Source: Methanosarcinales archaeon | Lineage (GTDB): Archaea > Halobacteriota > Syntropharchaeia > Alkanophagales > Methanospirareceae | Reading direction: 5' to 3' | DNA length: 32,472 nt | Assembly (NCBI GenBank): GCA_030611045.1 | Contig: JAUWQN010000011.1 | Coordinates: forward strand, 1-32,472 | Part shown: piece by piece, positions 1 through 7,127 of the stretch | Position numbering within the stretch: the stretch's first letter is position 1 | How the letters are laid out: each line of letters starts with the position of its first letter | Translations under genes and position numbers: made by a program | The notes under the pieces: generated by a model | Seen by the model: the letters and a program-made list of their open reading frames with translations, nothing else | What the model was told of the DNA's origin: nothing | Database searches by the model: none

Positions 1-135
1 GTAAAGAATAAGTTCATGCCGGGAGTAGAAGTGAAGGACATAAAAATAGGGACAGAGGTATTAACAGGAGAAGGTGGAGATAAGGCGAACGTTTCCTCGA
101 TGGAAATAACAATGGTTACGAAAGCAAAGGAGTAG
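1..135 (+). CDS. C-terminal end of an unidentified protein (5' end outside window)
   Basis: The first 44 codons of frame 1 are open and end in TAG at 133-135, so this is the tail of a gene that begins before the window. The segment is hydrophilic and slightly basic at its end (...VTKAKE). It has no cysteine, no membrane segment and no motif I recognise. Codon use (many AAG, GAG, ATA) resembles the neighbouring genes, which supports real coding. A T-rich stretch at about 201-222 could serve as its terminator. I cannot assign a function. Confidence 0.5.
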   Translation, partial: VKNKFMPGVEVKDIKIGTEVLTGEGGDKANVSSMEITMVTKAKE

Positions 136-773
136 GTAAAAAGGGGATATATGCGAAGTTATCAGGTCTAAGAGGTCTCTCTCTTAGTTTTCATCCTCTT
201 TTTTATTTTTTGCGTTTTAGGATGTTTACTTATACGTGGTAGTGGTAGCTCTTACTTCTCCACATAATATGCGATGTTCGCAGTTCGCAAGAAGACACTT
301 ACATACATCATTTCGACGCGTGATTTCACGAAGTACGTAAGTTCGAGAAATTAAAATTTGAGAAAGTTTTTGCCTGAAAGCTGCATTGCATGCTATGCTT
401 AAAACCCTTTAGCGACTATGAAATAAGCTCTCAAATTTCAACGTTCCACAACACCAATACAACGGTAATAGTGAATATTCAGAGCTATAAAATATTACAA
501 GGAGGGGTGTGAACCTACCCTTTGTCACGAGGATAAGAAGCGAAGCGTTTATGGAAAAGTATATCAAATAACTAATGAACAGTTAACTATCCCATAACAA
601 AAGTTTAACGTCTATTCACCAACTTATACTTTAACCAACTTCTGTAAAGTTGGCTTTGCGTCACTTATATAGATTTAATTACATACAGATGCATTGTGAT
701 TTTTCGGCAGAGGATCACCAGGTACTATGACATGACTATGCGATTCATTATGATTGTATGTAGTTTGACTAAC
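136..773. other. Gene-poor stretch
   Basis: No convincing gene in 638 bases. It is AT-rich. A T-rich tract at about 201-222 is a plausible archaeal terminator for the upstream gene. A clean hairpin lies at 635-653 (CCAACTT, 5-nt loop, AAGTTGG). A 20-codon GTG-initiated frame at 509 follows an AAGGAGG-like sequence, but it is too short to call. No tRNA or known RNA was recognised. Confidence 0.5.
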
Positions 774-971
774 CTATAAATTTAGAAATTTTTTGACTCT
801 ACCGATTTCGCCAGATTTAAGGCGGACTTTAATTCCATGTGGATGTGCCGCAGAATTAGTCAGAATGTCTCTAACTATGCCTTCCGTTAGCTTTCCTGAG
901 CGTTGATCCTTTTTAAGTACTATTGCTACCCGTATTCCCGGTTTGATATTCAATCGTTTAGTTCCATTCAT
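774..971 (-). CDS. YwbE family protein (DUF2196), copy 1
   Basis: A 65-residue protein with the full YwbE/DUF2196 pattern: an N-terminal NIKPG stretch, VLKKDQRSGKLT, and the signature DILTNSAAHPHGIKV followed by GEIGRVKK. The length matches the family, which consists of small, basic, probably KOW-like beta proteins of unknown function. It is a close paralog of the gene at 1721-1918, with similarity at DNA level continuing about 18 bp past the stop. The two copies bracket a DUF502 gene on the same strand. Its ribosome-binding region has decayed relative to copy 2 (AAGGCAAAT instead of AAGGAGGAT), so this copy may be translated poorly. Family assignment is solid; cellular role is unknown. Confidence 0.85.
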   Translation of the reverse strand: MNGTKRLNIKPGIRVAIVLKKDQRSGKLTEGIVRDILTNSAAHPHGIKVRLKSGEIGRVKKFLNL

Positions 972-1036
972 AAATTATATTTGCCTTATTCAGATCATTT
1001 CCACCGCCTTTTACAATGAATGGTATCCAGTGGACT

Positions 1037-1651
1037 TCATTCTTCATTCTGTGAATCCATATATTTCTCAATTAATTTGTTAGAGCCCGCCCCACAAGCT
1101 ATAATTGATTTCATCGCGTGTTCTACCGATATATCTACTTTAAATACCTTTTCTGGTTTGACGTGTATTATGTTCCCGGATGTCGGATTTGGCCCTGTGG
1201 GTACAAATACCGTGTAACTGCCATTAGAATGCTTATCAGTAATAAACCCGGTAACTAAAGTGTCATTATCAAATAGCTTAACTAAAGCGACCGAAGAGAA
1301 TGGCATCTCTTCTCTTCCAATAAATTGCTCGACTGTATCCTTAGCTATGTTATACCCCGGGATTTTTTTCAATAAAATTTTCTCAATTGAATCATGAATA
1401 TAGTGACCTAATTTAGTCCTTACTATCACCCCGACAAGAAAACAAACTGTAATGATCAGGATAATTGAAATAACATCTGCAAAAATACCTATTGAGTCCT
1501 GGTTTGCAAAAATAAGGTTTGTTACTGGTTGTATATTCCGTGTAACGAACCCGAACAGCCAACTAAATACTAATACTAAAATTACAATAGGGAGAATGAT
1601 GCCAATACCACCAATCAGGGTGGTTTTGATAAAGGCTTTTATTCGTTCCAT
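1037..1651 (-). CDS. DUF502 family membrane protein
   Basis: A 204-residue protein with two long hydrophobic segments near the N-terminus (about residues 10-35 and 55-80), followed by a soluble domain. The soluble part carries the DUF502 hallmarks: IPGYNIAKDTVEQF, then VFVPTGPNPTSGNI with the conserved PTGPNPTSG loop. The length is normal for the family, which is widespread in bacteria and archaea and whose function is unknown. The ATG at 1649-1651 has only a weak purine-rich stretch upstream. It lies between the two YwbE copies on the same strand, so all three may be read as one unit from the right, with gaps of about 65-70 bases. Confidence 0.9.
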   Translation of the reverse strand: MERIKAFIKTTLIGGIGIILPIVILVLVFSWLFGFVTRNIQPVTNLIFANQDSIGIFADVISIILIITVCFLVGVIVRTKLGHYIHDSIEKILLKKIPGYNIAKDTVEQFIGREEMPFSSVALVKLFDNDTLVTGFITDKHSNGSYTVFVPTGPNPTSGNIIHVKPEKVFKVDISVEHAMKSIIACGAGSNKLIEKYMDSQNEE

Positions 1652-1720
1652 TTTTATTCCTACTTTTTTCCTTAATTCTATTTAAACGATTCGATCCTGA
1701 TAGTATGTAGTTTAACTAAC

Positions 1721-1918
1721 CTATAAATTTAAAATTTCTTTTACTCTGCCGATTTCGCCGGATTCGAGGCTGACCTTGATTCCATGTGGATGTGTTGCAG
1801 AATTAGTCAGAATGTCTTTAACTGTACCTTCCGTTAGATTTCCTGAGCGTTGATCCTTTTTAAGTACTATTGCTACCCGTATTCCCGGTCTTATATTCAC
1901 TCGGTTAGTTCCATTCAT
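1721..1918 (-). CDS. YwbE family protein (DUF2196), copy 2
   Basis: A 65-residue paralog of the protein at 774-971, sharing KKDQRSG.LTEG, DILTNSA.HPHGIKV and GEIGRVKE. The frame is open for 47 more codons upstream, but the ATG at 1918 is preceded at good spacing by a perfect Shine-Dalgarno (AAGGAGGAT, complement of 1926-1934). The start also aligns with copy 1, so the short form is chosen. Its leader begins directly after the attC-like palindrome at 1958-2043, so this gene sits where the next cassette of an array, or the flanking chromosome, would be. Function unknown. Confidence 0.85.
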   Translation of the reverse strand: MNGTNRVNIRPGIRVAIVLKKDQRSGNLTEGTVKDILTNSATHPHGIKVSLESGEIGRVKEILNL

Positions 1919-1957
1919 GAAAAATATCCTCCTTATTCGATAGTTTCGTTGTATTAC

Positions 1958-2043
1958 ATATAACGTTTGTTTTGCGGATAAAAGAAGTTCCCCGAAGGCG
2001 AATTTGGACAAAGCGTAGTGGAGCCGCAAAGCCCGTGTTATAC
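1958..2043 (-). repeat. attC-like imperfect palindrome
   Basis: Read on the minus strand the order is: GTATAAC (2043-2037), 6-nt spacer, TTTGCGG (2030-2024), 46-nt centre, CCGCAAA (1977-1971), 6-nt spacer, GTTATAT (1964-1958). The outer boxes pair 6 of 7, and each differs at one position from the integron consensus RYYYAAC / GTTRRRY. The inner boxes pair 7 of 7. An outer extension CGTTGTAT (1947-1954) pairs with ATACAACG (2040-2047). Box order, spacing and total length match an integron attC site, and it begins 23 bases after the stop codon of the 2067-2903 gene. Assignment as attC is inference. Confidence 0.5.
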
Positions 2044-2066
2044 AACGTTGCCACTCCAACTTATTA

Positions 2067-2903
2067 TCATTCTGCCTGTGTCTCGATCTTTTCTATACTG
2101 ATCAAAAACTCGCCATATCCGTCATAGCTTTCGAGAAGCATGTCTAGCCCTTCTTGATCGAGGATGCGCACATTCCGAACCGGATTTTTAACGAGCGGGA
2201 CGACTGTTGTCACTCGAAATTTAGCACCCATGTACTCGCTAACATCCGCTGGTGAAAGCGGTTGCGTTTCCGTTGGCTTAACTATGAACTCTTCAAGAAT
2301 TGATTCGATCTCTTCCAGAATACGGATTCCGATGTCTAGAATACTCCTAGCATCGGCGGGACGAACATACTCGCCATGGACTGCCCTGTTACACAAGGAT
2401 ATTACTTCTCGAAGTGGCCCTGACTGCTGCGCGGGTAATATACCAGATCGAACGAGATCGCCGACAAGACGGTTGAGGCCCGCTTGCCGTCGCTGCCTGG
2501 TGGTGGGAGTTGTTAAGTGATGAAGTCGAGTTAATGCCTGTTCAAGTTCTATGCGTAGCTTCGCGAGTGCGAGAACATAATCTCTGTCAAGCAAATCTAG
2601 TAGATTCTCTCCGACTGATCGGACTTCGGGCGTGATTGTTTCTCGGACCTCGTCTGTGCCCAGTCGCTTGTCTACCTCCGATTTGACCTTTTCCACCTCA
2701 TCGGGAGCTATCTCAGCCTCGAATTCGCCCACCTTGATCTTTCTCAATTGTTCGATGAAGGGGCTGACCAGAAGGAGAGCAAGGAGCAGCAACGTGGTAG
2801 TGTCAACTGTAATCTGTTTCCATCCCACCACATGACTTATAAGCAACGCGAGAGCTATTAGAAAAACGATCCATGATACGTTATGCAAGAGAAATTGGCG
2901 CAT
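2067..2903 (-). CDS. Unknown two-helix membrane protein in a cassette-like unit
   Basis: A 278-residue protein not recognised as a named family. Two hydrophobic segments (about residues 8-25 and 36-52) are followed by a soluble region. That region includes a charged stretch, a helical part with LCNRAVHGEYV reminiscent of HEPN/DUF4145-type helical domains, and a C-terminal beta-rich tail. The frame is open further upstream with TTG and ATG options. ATG 2903 is preferred because GAGG lies 9-10 bases before it. The gene is preceded by GTTAGAC (complement of 2926-2932) and followed by the attC-like palindrome, and an 11-bp perfect inverted repeat flanks it (2039-2049 and 2930-2940). Arginine codon use (CGA, CGG, CGT) differs from the AGA-rich neighbours, which suggests transfer. 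Confidence 0.65.
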   Translation of the reverse strand: MRQFLLHNVSWIVFLIALALLISHVVGWKQITVDTTTLLLLALLLVSPFIEQLRKIKVGEFEAEIAPDEVEKVKSEVDKRLGTDEVRETITPEVRSVGENLLDLLDRDYVLALAKLRIELEQALTRLHHLTTPTTRQRRQAGLNRLVGDLVRSGILPAQQSGPLREVISLCNRAVHGEYVRPADARSILDIGIRILEEIESILEEFIVKPTETQPLSPADVSEYMGAKFRVTTVVPLVKNPVRNVRILDQEGLDMLLESYDGYGEFLISIEKIETQAE

Positions 2904-2925
2904 TTTTATCATCCTCAGCAATGTC

Positions 2926-2940
2926 GTCTAACGTTGTATA
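2926..2940 (-). repeat. Upstream boundary of the cassette-like unit
   Basis: The minus strand reads TATACAACGTTAGAC. It contains GTTAGAC, an exact match to the integron core GTTRRRY, 23 bases before the chosen start codon of the 2067-2903 gene. AACGTTGTATA on the plus strand (2930-2940) is a perfect inverted copy of 2039-2049. No complete partner palindrome could be found further right, so only a half site is present here. Confidence 0.45.
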
Positions 2941-3140
2941 TCCAAACTTGGTTCGCATATGCCTCCCTCTGGTCGAACCTTTCCATCTTCAAGCATCCTT
3001 CCCTCCTCTTATCTGTAAGCTATCCAACGGACTTTTTATCCTTCCTATATCCTTTTACTTAAAACATGGGTACATATAACTATCTATGGGTATTGAAATC
3101 TTAGCTCAGCAGTAGGTAGCATCTCGAAAATTTAGAGTAA

Positions 3141-3572
3141 ATGGCACGAGAAGAAGAAACCAAGTACAGGTACATCGAGCATCCCTCGGACGTCGGATTC
3201 GAGGCGTATGGCGCCACGTTAGAAGAGCTCTTTGCCAATGCTGCGCTCGCTACGTACAGCTTCATGACCGATGTAGTGGAGATAGAAACAACCGAGACGA
3301 AAGAGATAACAGTAAATGCAGAAGACCTTTACAGCTTGATGTTCGATTGGCTGGATGAGCTGCTATTTCTGTTTGAGTCGGAATCGCTGGTTATAAAAGA
3401 ATTTGATATAACTGTTGATGATTCTACGTTTAGCATAAAAGGGAAGTGCCGAGGCGGGAAATTCGATCCGGCGAAGCATGAATCAGGCATCATAATAAAA
3501 GCCGTTACCTATAACATGATGGAAGTGAAGAAGAACGAGGTTTGGTGCGCACGGGTCGTTTTAGATGTGTAA
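3141..3572 (+). CDS. Archease
   Basis: A 143-residue protein that looks like archease, the small metal-binding cofactor that activates the RNA ligase RtcB (guanylation and multiple turnover) in tRNA splicing. Seen in the sequence: the N-terminal EHPSDVGFEAYG, LFANAA, a central DWLDELLFLFE, and the C-terminal HESGIIIKAVTYNMMEV followed by a terminal VVLDV whose aspartate is conserved. Length is typical. The ATG at 3141 has no strong Shine-Dalgarno. A divergent accessory gene lies to the left and pheS converges from the right, so it is probably transcribed alone. RtcB is not in the window. Confidence 0.92.
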   Translation: MAREEETKYRYIEHPSDVGFEAYGATLEELFANAALATYSFMTDVVEIETTETKEITVNAEDLYSLMFDWLDELLFLFESESLVIKEFDITVDDSTFSIKGKCRGGKFDPAKHESGIIIKAVTYNMMEVKKNEVWCARVVLDV

Positions 3573-3586
3573 AAACCCTTTTTTCG

Positions 3587-3663
3587 CATCACTTTGTGAT
3601 GGAACAACTTTGTTGTTCAAAAGAAAAAGGCTTACGCAACAAACTTTTTTTAAAAAAAAGTTT
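3587..3663. terminator. Tandem hairpins between convergent genes
   Basis: Directly after the archease stop lie two abutting perfect hairpins with identical TTT loops: CATCAC-TTT-GTGATG (3587-3601) and GAACAAC-TTT-GTTGTTC (3602-3618). An A/T palindrome follows at 3641-3663. A third hairpin sits at 3759-3776 (CTTTCTT, TTTG loop, AAGAAAG). The region separates archease (+) from pheS (-), and T runs are present on both strands. A bidirectional terminator is the simplest reading. Confidence 0.5.
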
Positions 3664-3831
3664 AATCGAAATGTTTAGTAGGAGAAGAACCTGTGCTAAG
3701 AAAGCGTATATTTTTTGAAAAAGAATCAAGGAATAAGAAAATTGTTTCTTTGGTAAAGCTTTCTTTTTGAAGAAAGGTTTGTGCTAAAGGAAAAAACGGC
3801 TAATAAAAGGGTAAAAAGGGAAATAAACGAT

Positions 3832-5424
3832 TTACCGGAATATTCGTGATTTCCTCAACCAGTCTATATCCGACCGATACAAATCCCGTATGTCGGTCAA
3901 TCCCAAGCTAAGCATGGCAAGCCGACCTATACCGAGCCCCCAGGCTAAAACAGGATATTCCACACCTACAGGCTTTGTTACCTCTTCCCTGAATATTCCC
4001 GCACCGCCTAATTCTAACCAGCCGTGCTCAGGCATATACACCTCCACTTCTACCGAGGGTTCCGTATACGGGAAATAACCCGGCCGGAATCGTATCGAAG
4101 GGAAGCCCATTTTTTTGTAAAACGTCGCGAGTAAACCCAGCAGGTTGCTGAATGTTACGCCTTTGTCCATCACAATCCCCTCTAACTGGTCGAACTCGGG
4201 CAGATGCGTTGGATCAATGGTTTCACGACGATACACGCGGTCAATGCAAAATACCTTCACCGGCGGCTCTGGATGCGATGCCAGATGCCCTAACGTAACC
4301 GCAGTGGTATGCGTCCTCAGCAGCAGCTCCTCACCCAACTCTTTCTTCCATTCGCCGCCCCACCCGGTGGAATTTAACGTGCCACCATGCTCATGCATCT
4401 CTTTAACGTTTCTTATTACTTCATCACTCACGTCTAAGGGCTTTCTCACACCTAAGTAAAAGGTATCCTGCATCTCTCGTGCCGGATGGTCCTGAGGCAC
4501 GAATAACGCATCGAAATTCCAAAACGCGCTTTGAATAAGGTCTCCTTTTATCTCTGCAAACCCCATCTCCGTAAAAATTCGCCGCATCATGTCTAAAATC
4601 CGCTGATAAGGATGTATCTTCGCAGGATAATCATCCTTTGATGGTAGATTCACATCATACGTCTTGAATTTACACTCCCTCCACGACCCAGTTCTTATGA
4701 GTTCGGGTGTGAGCTGCGTTATTTCTTCCTCAACTGATATACCATGTGAAACGACTTCTTTTCCCGCTTCTGTAATCGTTATTTTTCTCCCTATGAAAGT
4801 ATGACATGCAAACAAGTTCCTCTTCCTGACTAAATCGTTCAATAAAAAACCCTTGAGAGGTATATCCGCTAATTCTGGGTTTCTTTTCTTTACTCTATTT
4901 AACAGTATATTTTCTTCTATCTCCCCTTCATCTCGTCCAATTTGCAAAAACTCCTCGTCTACGTTATATCCGGGATGTCCCCACGAAGTATTCCCCGTTG
5001 GCGTCAAGACCTTTTCGCCGTCTTGCTCCGCAAATCGCGCCCATCCCTTTCTTAATAACCAATTTGTTGCTATATTTGCCTCCTTATCATCTAGGAATAA
5101 TTTTTTAATTTCTATAATGGTTGCTCCTTTCTTATCCACTAAAAAATCCAGCGCTCTTCGCTCCGGTAGCCCTTTCTCAGCATAAAACTTCCCTTCATCG
5201 GTTAAACGATGATAAAATGGATTCTCCTCTTTTATCTCACAAAGACCCTTCTGAGCGAGCATAAAAACGGATTGCATCACGGCATCTTCCTGTATGCCCG
5301 TCTCTTCGGATAAGGTTCTTGGATCCAGTGGTCTACCTTCTGCTCTATCTAAAGCTTGCAAAACTCTCTTTTCGTTTACCGTCAGTTCTGCATTTGCAGC
5401 CGCTTTCGCTTTTTGTTCCACCAT
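3832..5424 (-). CDS. pheS: Phenylalanyl-tRNA synthetase alpha subunit
   Basis: About 530 residues, the archaeal/eukaryotic PheS length. The N-terminal about 230 residues form winged-helix tRNA-binding modules. The class II catalytic core follows: motif 1 near HPYQRILDMMRRIF (about 271-287), the HPAREMQDTFY segment, motif 2 around VYRRETIDPTHLPEFDQLEG (about 397-416), and motif 3 AWGLGIGRLAML (about 494-505). The frame opens with TTG at 5433, but ATG 5424 is the better start. The enzyme charges tRNA-Phe as an alpha2-beta2 tetramer; the beta subunit gene is not in this window, so the two are unlinked at least on this side. An ATGT-rich tract (5480-5500) and a GTTTTAAAAC palindrome lie in its upstream region. 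Confidence 0.95.
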   Translation of the reverse strand: MVEQKAKAAANAELTVNEKRVLQALDRAEGRPLDPRTLSEETGIQEDAVMQSVFMLAQKGLCEIKEENPFYHRLTDEGKFYAEKGLPERRALDFLVDKKGATIIEIKKLFLDDKEANIATNWLLRKGWARFAEQDGEKVLTPTGNTSWGHPGYNVDEEFLQIGRDEGEIEENILLNRVKKRNPELADIPLKGFLLNDLVRKRNLFACHTFIGRKITITEAGKEVVSHGISVEEEITQLTPELIRTGSWRECKFKTYDVNLPSKDDYPAKIHPYQRILDMMRRIFTEMGFAEIKGDLIQSAFWNFDALFVPQDHPAREMQDTFYLGVRKPLDVSDEVIRNVKEMHEHGGTLNSTGWGGEWKKELGEELLLRTHTTAVTLGHLASHPEPPVKVFCIDRVYRRETIDPTHLPEFDQLEGIVMDKGVTFSNLLGLLATFYKKMGFPSIRFRPGYFPYTEPSVEVEVYMPEHGWLELGGAGIFREEVTKPVGVEYPVLAWGLGIGRLAMLSLGLTDIRDLYRSDIDWLRKSRIFR

Positions 5425-5583
5425 TTCCGTCAAAAATACTCATCCCACGCACGTCATTCATCGCTATCGAGATTTTAGCATGTATGTTATGTATGTATGT
5501 GTTTTAAAACATCGGTTTTTAGTTTATAAATTCATTTTGGCTGGATGTACAAGCCAGTCATCGCTGGTTGCATCATAACCATG

Positions 5584-6885
5584 TTACATCTCACCCCTCA
5601 TGTCAACAACTCTCACCGCCTTGCCTTCACTCCTCGGCAAGCTTCCGGGCTCGTGAAACTCTATTCTCGGTCTTACAGCAATCTCGTCCTGGATGCTCTT
5701 ACCAATATCAGATTCAAGTTTCTTAAGCTTCCTCAAGTCGCCGTCAAACATTTTAGGATACAACTCTACCCGGACTGTCAGAGAATCAAGGCTGCCTTCA
5801 CGCTCCAGGATGATTTGATAGGTCGTTGCGACTTCGGGAAAACTCATCAAGACATCTTCGATCTGGCTGGGATAAAGATTAACCCCTCTAACGATGAGCA
5901 TGTCGTCACAGCGCCCTTTTATACGCGAGATCTTTACATGCGTCCTACCACAAGAGCATTTCTCGCCATCATCAACGATTCTGGCAAGATCCCCTGTTCG
6001 GTACCTGAGTAGGGGCATAGCTTCCCGCCCTATCGTAGTGACAACAAGCTCGCCTTCCTCTCCCGGGGCAAGCACTTCGCCGGTATTTGGATCAACGACT
6101 TCGAGGAGGTATTGGTCTTCCCAGAGGTGCATGCCGTCCTTTTCTTCACACTCAAAGGCTACGCCAGGACCGTTAAGCTCAGACATACCGTAAGAATTAA
6201 AGGCATCTATATCATAGATGTCTTCAATCCTCTGCCTGGTTTGCTCTGAATGAGGCTCCGCACCCACAAAACCGATACGTAAATCAAACTCCTTCGGGTC
6301 AAAGCCTTCCTGAACCATTACTTCGGAAACATACAAGATGTAAGAGGGTGTTGCATGGAAGACAGTGGTATTAAAATCCTGCATCAACTGTATCTGACGT
6401 TTTGTGTTGCCGACGCCTGAAGGGATGACCAGCATACCAACCTTCTCAGCACCGTAATGGAGTCCCAGGCCGCCGGTGAACATGCCGTAACTGATAATAT
6501 TCTGGAATACATCAGCCTTACCTGCCCCGGTCATAACAATACACCGGGCAACAAGATCAGACCAGGTCTCAATATCTGTTCGTGAATGGAATATGACTGT
6601 AGCTTTGCCGGTGGTGCCTGAAGAGGAATGCATACGCACGATCTCATCCCTATGCACAGTCACCAGACCAAAGTCGTAGTTCATACGCAGATCATTCTTT
6701 GTAGTGAACGAAAGTCGAGATACATCCCTAGGCTTACTGAACCGCGATTCGTCTACGTCCTTCAAACGGTTTCTGTAGAAGATTGATCTTCTGCATCGGG
6801 CAACCGTGTACTTCAGACGCTTAACCTGCAACGCCTCAAGTTTATCCCGCGGTAGCGTCTCAGCATGTTCATCCCAGAAGGTCAT
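5584..6885 (-). CDS. Phenylacetate-CoA ligase-like AMP-forming enzyme
   Basis: About 433 residues, of the PaaK family (ANL superfamily), which makes aryl- or acyl-CoA thioesters via an adenylate. Seen: the ATP loop SSSGTTGKATVIFHS, NSYGMSELNGPG, the YRTGDLARI aspartate motif, a Cys-x-Cys stretch (EKCSCGRTH) usual in PaaK, and GRCDDMLIVRGVNLYPSQIE leading into the C-terminal PaaK lid. The frame is open to 6918, but the family start (TFWDEHAETLPRDKLEALQ) fits ATG 6885. A TATA-like TTTATTTA lies about 25 bases upstream, suggesting a leaderless mRNA. It lies downstream of the aldehyde oxidoreductase operon on the same strand, so it may activate the acid that operon produces. The true substrate is unknown; aromatic acids are only the family precedent. 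Confidence 0.88.
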   Translation of the reverse strand: MTFWDEHAETLPRDKLEALQVKRLKYTVARCRRSIFYRNRLKDVDESRFSKPRDVSRLSFTTKNDLRMNYDFGLVTVHRDEIVRMHSSSGTTGKATVIFHSRTDIETWSDLVARCIVMTGAGKADVFQNIISYGMFTGGLGLHYGAEKVGMLVIPSGVGNTKRQIQLMQDFNTTVFHATPSYILYVSEVMVQEGFDPKEFDLRIGFVGAEPHSEQTRQRIEDIYDIDAFNSYGMSELNGPGVAFECEEKDGMHLWEDQYLLEVVDPNTGEVLAPGEEGELVVTTIGREAMPLLRYRTGDLARIVDDGEKCSCGRTHVKISRIKGRCDDMLIVRGVNLYPSQIEDVLMSFPEVATTYQIILEREGSLDSLTVRVELYPKMFDGDLRKLKKLESDIGKSIQDEIAVRPRIEFHEPGSLPRSEGKAVRVVDMRGEM

Positions 6886-6943
6886 GGACATACTAAAAAA
6901 ATAGATAAATAAAAACATCGTGTTTGATTAGCTGCCAAGTTTC

Positions 6944-7109
6944 AAGATGCACGATGCACGATACATGACTATGATTTATGACCAGATTCCACGGTTTTAA
7001 TGTGGATTCTTCATCCTGATTCCCCTTCTGGAGAAAGCTATCACGTTGTCATTACGTCTGAAATGCATTCTCCTCCTGCATCTTGTATCAACAATGTATC
7101 ATGCATCTT
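6944..7109. repeat. Small inverted-repeat element (MITE-like)
   Basis: A 166-bp gap segment bounded by related inverted arms. The left arm is AAGATGCAC(GATGCAC)GATACATGA at 6944-6968. The right arm is the complement of 7092-7109, reading AAGATGCATGATACATTG. The left arm contains a GATGCAC direct duplication. There is no ORF inside. It sits between the phenylacetate-CoA ligase-like gene and the aldehyde oxidoreductase gene. A small non-autonomous element or a bidirectional regulatory structure would both fit. Confidence 0.35.
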
Positions 7110-7127
7110 CATATGCCTGTGTTTATC

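Noticed and set aside
509-571. 20-codon GTG-initiated frame after AAGGAGG in the left gap
   Set aside because: Very short, spacing too tight, no protein-like features.
1020-1217. 65-codon plus-strand frame opposite the DUF502 gene
   Set aside because: It is the antisense shadow of a strong DUF502 gene and has no motif or ribosome site.
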